Below are positions 46,147 through 56,104 of a stretch of 64,000 bases of DNA, one piece after another. This DNA is from Symsagittifera roscoffensis. Lineage: Eukaryota > Xenacoelomorpha > Acoela > Convolutidae. The notes beneath the pieces were generated by a model that did not search any database, had not been told where the DNA came from, and worked only from the letters and a program-made list of their open reading frames with translations. The position numbers were made by a program, and so were the translations under genes. Positions within the stretch are counted from its first letter, which is position 1; each line of letters starts with the position of its first letter. The stretch lies in contig NC_087063.1 of NCBI RefSeq assembly GCF_963678635.1, positions 80,523,574 to 80,587,573 of the forward strand, given 5' to 3'.

Positions 46147-46473
46147 ATGTATATATTCTGTCCCCTCACCAAAACCTTCAATGACGAAGAATCGCGACCC
46201 TCCATCATCCCACATGAATTCATCCAACCTATCGAAATCCCCATATTAGAATTCATTCATAATACTAAATACAATCATAAACTATACAATCTAATACAAA
46301 ACACACCTCATGAATTCGCAGTTGGCACCGAAGAATTAATCAGCATAAAGGCACTTCAATTGCCTTGGCCACTGCTGCAAACTAAAAATGTCATACTCAT
46401 ACTAGCTAAATTACAAACAACATCATATCTTATTCACGACATTTTCCCACATGGTTTTTTCCCCGATGACTAG
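46147..46473 (+). CDS. 108-codon ORF, repeat unit 1
   Basis: ATG to TAG: MYIFCPLTKTFNDEESRPSI, HEFIQPIEIPILEFIHNTKY, KALQLPWPLLQTKNVILILA, ending HGFFPDD. The frame is open upstream to 46022, so the ATG may be internal to a longer coding region shared with the frame ending at 46049, separated from it by a frameshift. One hydrophobic stretch NVILILA. No family recognised. Identical in protein sequence to unit 2. Confidence 0.4.
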   Translation: MYIFCPLTKTFNDEESRPSIIPHEFIQPIEIPILEFIHNTKYNHKLYNLIQNTPHEFAVGTEELISIKALQLPWPLLQTKNVILILAKLQTTSYLIHDIFPHGFFPDD

Positions 46474-47356
46474 GTAAATATAAACTAAATATTACAACTA
46501 ACTAATTTAAATCTCTACTAACTATTCTTTATAGATGTTTAGTATACTCTTTCAGTCTTCACACCAAAATCACCTGCAAGAAGAAAAAAAACACCAAATA
46601 AAATCACAAACTCTTGAATTTATAATAATCAATAAATCTTATGCACAAAATGAAGCAGTAAAATTCATACCAAAAGCAATAAATTAATCTATAAATTATT
46701 TCCCTACAGTAGTAAAATTAAATACGATGAAAATTTATAATTTTAAAATTCCCCAAAACATTAAAATTCAATTTCTAAGCAGTAAACTTTATAAAATAAG
46801 TAAGCAGTGCTTATTTTATTTTTATCTTTTCCTTTCCTCGCACAAGAATTCTATCCACAATCGCACAGCTCGCCCACGGAGAATTGTTTAAAATAATGAT
46901 TTTCAGTTTGGAGTTTTCACTAACAATAACTCACACAAGCGATAACAAGTTTCCAACTTTTCTTTAACCCGGTTGGAAAAGAATTATATATTAAGCTAAA
47001 CTGACCAACGCAGTTTACTAAACACCATAAACTAACAGCATGACTAAGAAAAAAAACCTATGGCACCCAAACCGGGTTACACCAGCTTAAAACTGCATAA
47101 TTTATTCTTTTGAAGACGATTACCAAGTCTAAGAAAGAAGTAATAAAACACAAAACAGAACTAAGCAAACGCACAATCACATTATTTTCATTTTATACAA
47201 AAACATTTTGATTTACATACACCATCACGACAACCTCACCATCGATTTCAGTTTATTAATTCTAAATACACCTCAACATTTTTTCTTAACTTCACATATT
47301 GCATAAAGAAATCTAACCTTCAAGGCATCCTCCGCAACTATCACCCGGTTACCCAG

Positions 47357-47683
47357 ATGTATATATTCTGTCCCCTCACCAAAACCTTCAATGACGAAGA
47401 ATCGCGACCCTCCATCATCCCACATGAATTCATCCAACCTATCGAAATCCCCATATTAGAATTCATTCATAATACTAAATACAATCATAAACTATACAAT
47501 CTAATACAAAACACACCTCATGAATTCGCAGTTGGCACCGAAGAATTAATCAGCATAAAGGCACTTCAATTGCCTTGGCCACTGCTGCAAACTAAAAATG
47601 TCATACTCATACTAGCTAAATTACAAACAACATCATATCTTATTCACGACATTTTCCCACATGGTTTTTTCCCCGATGACTAG
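47357..47683 (+). CDS. 108-codon ORF, repeat unit 2
   Basis: Same protein as in unit 1. Here the upstream frame is open further (to about 47167), because the TGA present in unit 1 near 46019 is CGA. Conservation between units 1 and 2 reflects recent duplication and is not by itself evidence of function. Confidence 0.4.
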   Translation: MYIFCPLTKTFNDEESRPSIIPHEFIQPIEIPILEFIHNTKYNHKLYNLIQNTPHEFAVGTEELISIKALQLPWPLLQTKNVILILAKLQTTSYLIHDIFPHGFFPDD

Positions 47684-48566
47684 GTAAATATAAACTAAAT
47701 ATTACAACTAACTAATTTAAATCTCTACTAACTATTCTTTATAGATGTTTAGTATACTCTTTCAGTCTTCACACCAAAATCACCTGCAAGAAGAAAAAAA
47801 ACACCAAATAAAATCACAAACTCTTGAATTTATAATAATCAATAAATCTTATGCACAAAATGAAGCAGTAAAATTCATACCAAAAGCAATAAATTAATCT
47901 ATAAATTATTTCCCTACAGTAGTAAAATTAAATACGATGAAAATTTATAATTTTAAAATTCCCCAAAACATTAAAATTCAATTTCTAAGCAGTAAACTTT
48001 ATAAAATAAGTAAGCAGTGCTTATTTTATTTTTATCTTTTCCTTTCCTCGCACAAGAATTCTATCCACAATCGCACAGCTCGCCCACGGAGAATTGTTTA
48101 AAATAATGATTTTCAGTTTGGAGTTTTCACTAACAATAACTCACACAAGCGATAACAAGTTTCCAACTTTTCTTTAACCCGGTTGGAAAAGAATTATATA
48201 TTAAGCTAAACTGACCAACGCAGTTTACTAAACACCATAAACTAACAGCATGACTAAGAAAAAAAACCTATGGCACCCAAACCGGGTTACACCAGCTTAA
48301 AACTGCATAATTTATTCTTTTGAAGACGATTACCAAGTCTAAGAAAGAAGTAATAAAACACAAAACAGAACTAAGCAAACGCACAATCACATTATTTTCA
48401 TTTTATACAAAAACATTTTGATTTACATACACCATCACGACAACCTCACCATCGATTTCAGTTTATTAATTCTAAATACACCTCAACATTTTTTCTTAAC
48501 TTCACATATTGCATAAAGAAATCTAACCTTCAAGGCATCCTCCGCAACTATCACCCGGTTACCCAG

Positions 48567-48893
48567 ATGTATATATTCTGTCCCCTCACCAAAACCTTCA
48601 ATGACGAAGAATCGCGACCCTCCATCATCCCACATGAATTCATCCAACCTATCGAAATCCCCATATTAGAATTCATTCATAATACTAAATACAATCATAA
48701 ACTATACAATCTAATACAAAACACACCTCATGAATTCGCAGTTGGCACCGAAAAATTAATCAGCATAAAGGCACTTCAATTGCCTTGGCCACTGCTGCAA
48801 ACTAAAAATGTCATACTCATACTAGCTAAATTAGAAACAACATCATATCTTATTCACGACATTTTCACACATGGGTTTTTCCCCGATGACTAG
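48567..48893 (+). CDS. 108-codon ORF, repeat unit 3
   Basis: Same frame, uninterrupted, with three residue changes (GTEE to GTEK, LQTT to LETT, FPHG to FTHG). The DNA of this unit is more diverged outside the frame (AT-rich 3' part) than within it, by eye, which might hint at constraint but needs counting. Confidence 0.4.
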   Translation: MYIFCPLTKTFNDEESRPSIIPHEFIQPIEIPILEFIHNTKYNHKLYNLIQNTPHEFAVGTEKLISIKALQLPWPLLQTKNVILILAKLETTSYLIHDIFTHGFFPDD

Positions 48894-49692
48894 GTAAATA
48901 TAAATTAAATATTACAATTAACTAATTTAAATCTCTACTAACTATTCTTTATAGATGTTTAGTTTACTCTCTCAGTCTTCACACCAAAATCACCTGCAAG
49001 AAGAAGAAAAAACACCAAATAAAAACACAAACTCTTGAATTTATAATAATCAATAAATCTTATGCACTAAATGGAGCATTAAAATTCATACCAAAAAGAG
49101 AAAATTAATCTGTAAATTATTTCCCTACAGTAATAAAATTAAATACGATGAAAATTTATAATTTTAAAATTCCCCAAAACAATAAAATTCATTTTCTAAG
49201 CAGTAAACTTCTTTATAAAATAAGCAAGCAGTGCTTTTTTTTTATCTTTTCATTTCCTCGCACAAGAATTCTATCCACAATCGCACAGCTCGCCCACGGA
49301 GAATTGTTTAAAATAATGAGTTTCAGTTTGGAGTTTTCACTAACAATAACTCACACAAGCGATAACAAGTTTCCAACTTTTCTTTAACCCGGTTGGAAAG
49401 GAATTATATATTAAGCTAAACTGACCAACGCAGTTTACTAAACACCATAAACTAACAGCATGACTAAGAAAAAAAACCTACGGTACCCAAACCGGGTTAC
49501 ACCAGCTTAAAACTGGATAATTTATTCTTTTGAAGACGATAACCAAGTCTAAGAAAGAAGTAATAAAACACAAAAAAGTCGAAAGACAAACCCAAACCAA
49601 AAACAATTTGATTTTTGAAAAAAGGACACAAACAAAGTAACACAAAAAAAACAAGAAAAAACAAAAAATAAAATGTTAACACAAAGCAGGAC

Positions 49693-49800
49693 CCCTAAAA
49701 AAAACAGCACGATATCATACTCCCACTCCTGGCCTAACCCACCAGAGAGGACGTCCTGAGCATGCTCTATAGCCGGTCTAACCCACCGTGCTACACCCAC
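49693..49800 (-). ncRNA. tRNA-like pol III sequence (SINE-like)
   Basis: On the minus strand an A-box-like TAGCACGGTGGG (49793-49782) is followed about 50 nt later by a B-box-like GGTGGGTTAGGCC (49743-49731), and then by a run of eight T (49702-49695) that could end pol III transcription. Spacing fits a tRNA promoter. The match to the B box GGTTCGANTCC is imperfect. It is probably a tRNA-derived SINE fragment inside the LTR element, not a functional tRNA. Confidence 0.4.
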
Positions 49801-50135
49801 GCTTTGTGATCACACTTTATTTTTACTAAGAAGTACTCAAGGAGAGTAACTCTTCGAAATAACTGAACAAAAACAAAAACGCTTTTGTGAAAACAACTAA
49901 TTAAGATCATAACTAAAAAAAACTAAATTAACCAAATTTTATAAAAATTTAAATCATAATATGCAGTATATAGATCGCACAGGAATACAAAGACGAACAT
50001 CCAAAGACTAGATGACCCCACCACACTCGATCTACAGAATGGCTAAACACAATCTACATGCCGATCACATCCACGACTTAAAGGATTTAAAGTACGACTT
50101 TACTTCTCAGAAAAGGAGTTCATTGAATCAGACCA

Positions 50136-50327
50136 ATGACCACCTCGATGCTCAAGTATAAGTACAGATCTAAAGTACAAGGCATTCCCTCCAAACACAA
50201 TCTTCACGCCACTTCCAAGACGAGAGTGATACTCAACCAGTTTTCCACAAAGGCAGAACAAGCAGTCATAGCAAAGCATTTGGAAATCAGATTGATTTCG
50301 TTGGGGATCACAGTCGTTGTCGAATGA
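50136..50327 (+). CDS. Small ORF before the 3' LTR
   Basis: 63 codons, MTTSMLKYKYRSKVQGIPSK to VIAKHLEIRLISLGITVVVE. Base composition here is more balanced than in the A-rich element body, so it may be captured sequence. A minus frame overlaps it. Function unknown; low support. Confidence 0.25.
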   Translation: MTTSMLKYKYRSKVQGIPSKHNLHATSKTRVILNQFSTKAEQAVIAKHLEIRLISLGITVVVE

Positions 50328-50517
50328 CAAGATAAAAACTTCAAATCCATGGACCGTTCTTCTCCAAGAGGAACTATGTCGATGACTCTAGCTTCCTAGA
50401 GCCGTCTTCTCCAAGGAACAAGAATAAGGAAATGAGGTTCGACAAAAAAAACGATCATAATCCATCCTTCAATTACAGAAAGAAAGATAAAAACTAAAAA
50501 ACTCTGTATACCCCGGG

Positions 50518-50921
50518 TGGAACCTGATCTAAACTATGTTTTATTATTGGTTATAAATTGGAGAATTTATCACTATAAAAAATTTAATATTAACCAATCA
50601 TGATTCATCTAACTAACAAACCACTTATTTGTAAGTTCTGAAATTACTTGTAATTTCAGCACCAGAGAGATTTGAATTTAACTTAGAAATTAGTTACCTC
50701 TCCAAGAGGTAATCGCATTAAGCCAGTATTCTCTAGATCTATTGCGCCTAGCAGAGACTAGTTAAACACCCTGAGACTAGTAGATATAAGAGTAAGATTA
50801 GGATCGGTATTAGACTAAGAAGTTGCACGAATCTATCCGGCCGAAAATAAGATAGCGTAACGAGCAGACGGTGTACCCTATCCGAAATGACTCTATGAGC
50901 TAAGCAATCTGACTTAACTCA
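50518..50921 (+). repeat. 3' LTR (404 bp)
   Basis: Begins TGGAACCTGATCTAAAC and ends GACTTAACTCA. It carries the hairpin at 50637-50660 with one arm mismatch. A 7-bp gap and about 24 substitutions separate it from the 5' LTR. No classical polypurine tract touches the LTR; the preceding bases are TACCCCGGG. Confidence 0.85.
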
Positions 50922-50925
50922 TTCT

Positions 50926-51348
50926 AGAGGCGCCTTTGGCGCCATAGTAACCAAAACTGGGGGAGCACCGAATGCCAAAACAACGCAAATTGTTTCAAAT
51001 ATTTTTAAGAAGTGCTCTAAACATAATTTTTAGACTTTTTTCAAAATTTTTTCAAAAAGGTCTATTTTTAAAAAAGGTCGACAAAAAGTTTGTTCAGAAA
51101 AAAGGTCGACATTGTTTTAAAGTTTTACAGGTAAACAGCAAGCGCAAAAATGCATTGTAACCGTTTATTCAAACAAAAAAATCGAAGTTTTACTAAATAA
51201 AAGTGCAACTTTTCCTATATCCATATATTTTCTGTTGATAATTGATTTGATCCATATCTGTGTTTGCGGAATAAACTTTTTATAGAGTTTGCGTCTAAAG
51301 TGTCCGAAGTGTCAAATGCAAAATCAAAATACAATCGTATAGAAATAA
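50926..51348. other. Flank of the LTR element, old repeat remnants
   Basis: Starts with the palindrome AGGCGCCTTTGGCGCC, related to the GAAGGCGCC block of the CAGGGGCGG MITE family. The sequence on the left of the element (from about 33400, GCGTACCCAGAGGGG) looks like another TIR-type end, so the LTR element probably landed in older repeat DNA. Confidence 0.35.
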
Positions 51349-51622
51349 TTAATCGATATCAGTGCAAAGTATTATGTTAATTAAAGTGGCAGCTTTGGCA
51401 GCAGAAACACTTACATAGGGTAGGAACTCCTGGCCCTCCCATCTGAATGGTCCCTCAATAACAATAATCATCTTCGGGTTCTCAAGTTCCGTTTCAATCA
51501 CCCTCAAATACCTCTGTTGAAAAAAGTTCAATTGTCCATGTGAGATCGCTACTGAGGGCGTATGAATAAGATTATGTTCACGTCTGCTAAAAATGGCCAT
51601 GTCTGCACTTGTTACTGCCTGC
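51349..51622 (-). CDS. Candidate 3'-terminal exon, unknown protein
   Basis: Follows the acceptor ATACCATCGCAG. The frame begins AVTSADMAIFSRREHNLIHT and continues LRVIETELENPKMIIVIEGP, WEGQEFLPYVSVSAAKAATL and NIILCTDID before the stop. Alternating hydrophobic beta-like strands (MIIVIEG) suggest an alpha/beta domain. No family recognised. It probably belongs to the same minus-strand gene as 51755-52105; the donor joining them was not settled. Confidence 0.45.
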
Positions 51623-51754
51623 GATGGTATAAGAAGATCACTAGGCGTCCGGTAGACATCTTTTCAGTGATCTTTTTTCTACCTACCCCTCCCCATCCCC
51701 GTCCCCACCTGCCTTTTTTGTTCAAATTGACTCGTTTGTTCGGCACACGTAACC

Positions 51755-52105
51755 TCATCGTGGAGTCAACTTAAAGCCTATAAAATAGATGCTTATGAGA
51801 AGTAGGGTGAGAAAAAAGATCCCTGTTAATTTCGTTTTGAAGCCCTTCAGTCTGCATAGATTTAGCACTCTGAAGAACACGTCTGATAGATCCAATACTT
51901 TGTCTCCCTCTAAATTACAGTTGACAATGGCCAAAATTGGAGGTTGAGATGCAACTGTCACCGCTTTTTTGAGGTCTGCGGGCTCGAAGACACTGTATGC
52001 AATGACAAGCTCTTGAATATCGACTTCGATTTTGTGGAAGTAACTGGCTATTTTTTCCAAAACTTTAACAGTGGAGTCAATAATCACTATTTTAATTTTC
52101 TTGCG
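51755..52105 (-). CDS. Candidate exon with membrane segment, unknown gene
   Basis: Begins after the acceptor AATTTTGCAG. The frame reads RKKIKIVIIDSTVKVLEKIA, ELVIAYSVFEPADLKKAVTV, PPILAIVNCNLEGDKVLDL and then a hydrophobic segment LTGIFFLTLLLISIYFIGF, so a membrane anchor near the C-terminal side. It ends at a TGA at 51755 unless a donor such as GAG|GTTACG lies just before. Family unknown. Confidence 0.45.
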   Translation of the reverse strand, partial: RKKIKIVIIDSTVKVLEKIASYFHKIEVDIQELVIAYSVFEPADLKKAVTVASQPPILAIVNCNLEGDKVLDLSDVFFRVLNLCRLKGFKTKLTGIFFLTLLLISIYFIGFKLTPR

Positions 52106-52152
52106 CTGCAAAATTGAGTCTACTTAACCATAGAAACATGAAACAAATTCAC

Positions 52153-52707
52153 GAATCGCGATTTAATTTTCTTAATTTCGAAAATAAGGCTATCAAAATT
52201 AGTCCGGACTTTAACATACTGACTGTTTAATGTCCAAAAAAGATACGTTTCAGATTTTGGAACGTTTGCTGGTTCTCGAAGTACCGTCTCGTTCAAGCTC
52301 ATCTGGAGCGCAAATTTTTTTAGTATTTTGAAGAAAGCTCGGAATATTAATTCAAATGGGTGATTTTTCAATTCAGATAATTTCCGAAACTTTAAATACG
52401 GAGTATCTAGAAATTTTTCTTTTCGGAGTTTAAAAGAAAAAAAATTAACCGTGATCTTTTTTTGTAAAGTTCTGGGTGTTTGAAAAGTGCTAATTTTGGC
52501 CAATTTGAAATAATTATTATGCGATACATTAATTTTTTTAGCACGCGTAAGCGGCTGCATGACACTTTTCAGTTTGATTTGAGACAGTTCATTTGGTATG
52601 TTGATAGCATATAGAGCAGTAAATACAACCCTTGTGAGGGAATAAAATGAAGAGGAAAAATGAAAAAATAAATCTTTTTTCAGATTATTTATCAGTTTTT
52701 CTTCCAA
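52153..52707 (-). CDS. Candidate upstream exon, unknown gene
   Basis: A minus frame of 195 codons runs to the stop at 52120. The part from about VFTALYAINIPNELSQIKLK down to FDSLIFEIKKIKSRF looks coding (basic, helical), whereas the first residues are Phe/Lys low complexity. It may start after TTCCCTCACAAG. A donor at GATTC|GTGAAT (52152) would join it in phase with the exon starting at 52105 across a 47-nt intron. Family unknown. Confidence 0.4.
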
Positions 52708-52798
52708 AAACTTTTTACTTATGGCCTCAAAGTGCTCAAGGCTTGACCTTGATATACGAGAAGTCCTGTTTCGTCTTGAAGCCGGTTAAATCTATTTC

Positions 52799-52998
52799 NN
52801 NNNNNNNNNNNNNNNNNNNNNNNNNNNNNNNNNNNNNNNNNNNNNNNNNNNNNNNNNNNNNNNNNNNNNNNNNNNNNNNNNNNNNNNNNNNNNNNNNNNN
52901 NNNNNNNNNNNNNNNNNNNNNNNNNNNNNNNNNNNNNNNNNNNNNNNNNNNNNNNNNNNNNNNNNNNNNNNNNNNNNNNNNNNNNNNNNNNNNNNNNN
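52799..52998. other. Assembly gap (200 N)
   Basis: Exactly 200 unknown bases. Frames crossing it are meaningless. It separates the minus-strand gene from the TIR element that starts at 53020. Confidence 1.
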
Positions 52999-53019
52999 GG
53001 TCGCAAAATTCTGTGCTCT

Positions 53020-53919
53020 CGGGTTGACCAAAAAAGCTTGTCATACAATTCGCAAAAATAGGAATTTACTTTTCATACAATTCCATACGTACAGCAAACT
53101 GTATGAAATCTCTATAAAAACATTTTCCCATAAATGGAAATTCTAAGATAGGTGTTTTTTCCATAAATCAAAAAGTTTTCTTTTGATGTTTCTTTTTTTT
53201 TCTGAAAAGTTTTGGGTTGTGTTTGCAACCGAACACAAGTGACAAAGATCTTGGTTACTCAAAGCACCAAAGGTTGGATGGTCTTACATTTATATGCGTT
53301 AAAAATGACCTGAATTGTCTTCCAGTTGTCTTTCACAATTGATATAACAAAAGTAACAAACTTTTGATTTTTGGCAAATGTCTTCAATGATGATTATTTT
53401 AATTTCTTGATTTTTCAAATTATCAGACATTGGCACACATTAACACAAAAAAATAGGCATTTTCACTGTTTTTGAAAAAAAAATTAAGTGAAAAGAAAAA
53501 AGCCAATATTATTGTATCCAGGACTACGTTATGCACACAAAAAATTAAATTTTGCATGCGAAATTTTTTTTTCGGAAAAGTTTTTTTTTGCGTACAAAAT
53601 TCGATTTGCGGTTGAAAAAAAATTTTGGTGTCGCCATCAAAAAAAGCCAGTCATACAATTTCCGTATAAGGAAATTGCATGGTAAACTTTTTTTTTCAAA
53701 AAAAAATTAAATCAGTTTTTTTTTGCCACCAGTCTGTTCAACTGTTCTCAAAAAGCCGCAGAAATGGTTTAATTTTTTGTTCTATTATTTTTCGAAAATG
53801 TCTGAAAATTGTATAAAAAGCATTTTCTCCATTCACTTGATGTGTGGATTTGTATGATAATGGTTTTTGTTGTATGGAATTGTATGATAAGCCTTTTCGG
53901 TGTATGGAGGTCAACCCGG
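53020..53919. mobile_element. 900-bp TIR element of the palindrome-rich family
   Basis: Ends CGGGTTGACC (53020) and GGTCAACCCG (to 53919), as at 30023-30972. Stem-loop units flank both ends (TTTCCGTATAAGGAAATT; ATTGTATGATAAGCC). The interior shares the GTCATACAATT and CAGGACTACGTTATGCACAC landmarks with 18800-18830 and 2660. Non-coding. Confidence 0.65.
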
Positions 53920-54355
53920 GGAATTAGTCTTTTCATATTAAAGTCGGAACAATAAGGCAAAACCAAACTGACATTCTTTGCACTTTCTTGTAAAACTGAG
54001 TCAGTTTTTATTAATTAAGTTAAAAACAAAGAGGGATGTAGATGTTTTGATTTCATTTTTTAATTTTCAAACAGACTTCAATATTTGAAAAGTTTTGGCC
54101 AAGCTTTTGGTGGAGTTTCGAATATATGAGATACTGTGTTGTTAGCACATTTTTTCCATTTTCGCCCATTTCTTTTCCACATAATTGTTTCTTAGCGTAT
54201 AGGCAAAATAAGCGTTGTCGTATTGTGATGAAAATTTGCATAATGAACAAGCTAACTATTATGAATACACTTGACTTTTACATCAAGCATAATTACGTTC
54301 CCAATTTGTGAGGGGGTTCCGCGCAAGCAAAAAGATTGCTCTCCTTGGACTTTCT
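53920..54355. other. No gene recognised
   Basis: AT-rich spacer; overlapping short frames on both strands at 54053-54311 have no support. Confidence 0.4.
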
Positions 54356-54641
54356 TTGATCGTGTTCTTCCTTATTTTGACCCGGTGAAATATCGAAATG
54401 CTCAAAGATTTGTGCCCGGGTTCCAGGGCTTTTTTACGTTCCCCCACTCTTTGGGTTTAACGAAATTGGCATGATCAACAAACTAATAATTGTGAACACG
54501 ATTTTTTAAATCACATCTAACATCGTAACCCTACGTGTTTAGCCTTATTTCCACATAGAAAAAAATGAAAAACTGAAAGACAACTGCTGCAAAAATTGAA
54601 AACTTGAAATGTGGAGTGGGGGGGGGGTTAGAAGGGAGTGA

Positions 54642-54893
54642 GTGGAAAAAAGCCAGCGTTTTTGCAGCATTATCTACTTTACAGCCGTGATGCATCAAAT
54701 TTTTATCAATTCGCGAACGAAGTTAAAGCCACAAACAAGTAGCGGAGAAGACGGGAACGGACTTTTTTACTCCGCTAAATATTCCGTATGCCAGTTTTTG
54801 TTACAACCGGTCCATGGGAACAGAAATATCTCTTATAACAACTCGCAGATGGGGGATGAGGGCTCATTTGTTCAACATACCTCTCAGCGATAA
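54642..54893 (+). other. Conserved plus frame in duplication unit 1 (uncertain)
   Basis: 83 codons, MEKSQRFCSIIYFTAVMHQ to SFVQHTSQR. The equivalent frame in unit 2 (56775-57023, 82 codons) is also open, with many residue changes and one in-frame 3-bp deletion. On the minus strand the same DNA could be the second exon of the secreted gene (see findings). Which strand codes, if any, is open. Confidence 0.25.
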
Positions 54894-55087
54894 GTCTCGC
54901 GTTTACCTGTTACCTTCTAGTTGAAAGTAATGTGAATTTCAAAGAAAGCACTGAGAATATCGTTTAGCTGTAACCGTTTGAATTATAAGATCGTGAAACT
55001 GAAATGTTTGTCCTATGGGTGGGTAAAGTGGACAAAAGACGGAACTTTGCTCAAAGGCGCCCAAATATGATAAAAGGAACAACTAAC

Positions 55088-55314
55088 CTTTCTGAGGGCA
55101 GTGATCCGGGATGGTACTTCGAGTCACATTTTGTCAAAACTCCCGCTTTCACCTCGCAGTTCGAGTAGTCCAACAGCCAGTATTGAATTCCGATAGCCCT
55201 GTTTTCAAAGCGGCACGGATCCCGACGGAAGGCTAAAGGATCTTCGTCATAAGCTTTTAGTCCAGCTATGACGCTAAGCTCTGGATAACATACCAGCAGC
55301 CACAGAATGAGCAT
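55088..55314 (-). CDS. First exon of a putative secreted cysteine-containing protein (paralogue B)
   Basis: The methionine at 55312-55314 opens MLILWLLVCYPELSVIAG, signal-peptide-like. Then come KAYDEDPLAFRRDPCRFENR, an IQYWLLDYSNCEVKAGVLTK segment and CDSKYHPGSLPSE. The exon ends at CAGAAAG|GTTAGT, a good donor, after 227 nt, exactly the length of paralogue A (4421-4647). About 60% of residues are identical to paralogue A. Three cysteines after the signal are shared. Not recognised as any named family. This is the intact copy of the tandem pair. Confidence 0.6.
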
Positions 55315-55712
55315 ATTTGATTCCAGCTAAGCTTAAAGCGTTAGGCTCCTTCCGGTTTCCCTTGGTTTGGGAAAAAACTGAATTTCTTGAAATATTGCAA
55401 AGTTTCGCAGGTTGGGGAGGGAAAAACCAAAATGGTTTTTTGGTCTTTCATTTTTTCCCGAGAACTTTTACACTCAAGTTCATGGCTCTTTGCCAAGCCC
55501 CCCCCCTCTCTTGAAATTTATTTTTGAAGAGCTTATTTAACGTTGTAAAAATGCATGACATTTGGCATGGTGAAAAAACTGACAACTGTGATCAGATTTG
55601 TAATTCATACTTTATACCATTACGCTTTTAGCCATAGTAACTCGTAAAACAATCCTAAAATTCGATACGTTGAAAGTTGGAGGAAACTGGTAAGAGCCAA
55701 GTTCAGTCATAC

Positions 55713-56104
55713 TAGAACCAGTTCTAAACTAGTATTTATGAACTAATTGTATTATTGATAAAATTATTAACTAACCAATCATATTCCATCTCTAACATTG
55801 ACACTTATTTGTAAGTGCTGAAACTACATGTAGTTTCAGCAACACAACAATTTGGATAAATTTTTGAATACAATTGTTCTCCTTCTGAATAAACTCCAAG
55901 AACTAACTCGCGAAAACCAGTATACACTAGATCTTTTGAGACTAGGAGATATAAGAGTAATATTAAGGTCAGTATTAGACTAAGAAGTTGCACAAATCTA
56001 TCCGGCCGAAAATAAGATGACGAACAGACGAAAATAACCTGACGAACAGACGGTGTACCTTACCTGAAATTACTCTATGAGTACAGGCCTAAGGTCATAA
56101 CTCA
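55713..56104 (+). repeat. Solo LTR 1 (392 bp)
   Basis: Starts TAGAACCAGTTCTAAACTAG (TG mutated to TA), ends CATAACTCA, flanked by ATAC on both sides (55709-55712, 56105-56108). Shares AACCAATCAT, TAGTTTCAGC, GACTAGGAGATATAAGAGTA and CTATCCGGCCGAAAATAAGA with the LTRs of the main element, but is clearly diverged. It holds the hairpin 55817-55840 with compensating changes and a small internal duplication ACGAACAGACG. Confidence 0.8.

Larger units (their letters stand above)
45967..49575 (+). repeat. Three tandem 1.2-kb repeats inside the LTR element
   Basis: Units 45967-47157, 47158-48367 and 48368-49575 each begin GAACTAAGCAAACGCAC. Units 1 and 2 are almost identical. Unit 3 has more differences. 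Unit 1 lacks 19 bp near its start compared with the others. Each contains one 108-codon ORF, then A-rich sequence with AACCCGGTTGGAAA and CCCAAACCGGGTTACACC motifs. Period 1210 bp. Confidence 0.95.
33532..50921 (+). mobile_element. Ty3/gypsy-type LTR retroelement with envelope-like gene (17.4 kb, defective)
   Basis: Two LTRs begin TGGAACC and end ACTCA, and are flanked by the 4-bp duplication TTCT (33528-33531, 50922-50925). Order inside: primer-binding site, 1.7-kb leader, gag, protease, reverse transcriptase, integrase-like remnant, envelope-like gene, an unassigned 3' region with triple repeats, 3' LTR. The coding strand is very A-rich and G-poor. All genes are broken, and RNase H and the integrase core are not recognised, so it cannot move by itself. 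The LTRs differ at about 24 of 404 aligned positions plus a 7-bp indel (by eye), indicating an old insertion. It is unusually long for this class because of the 3' region. Confidence 0.85.

Noticed and set aside
45967-49575. CRISPR-like array
   Set aside because: The units are 1.2 kb long and contiguous, with no short repeat-spacer pattern.
49549-49800. 83-codon minus frame beginning MGVARWVRP
   Set aside because: It coincides with the tRNA-like sequence and A-rich DNA; an RNA-type explanation fits better.
52647-53048. Frames running through unknown residues
   Set aside because: They cross the 200-N gap, so the reading is meaningless.
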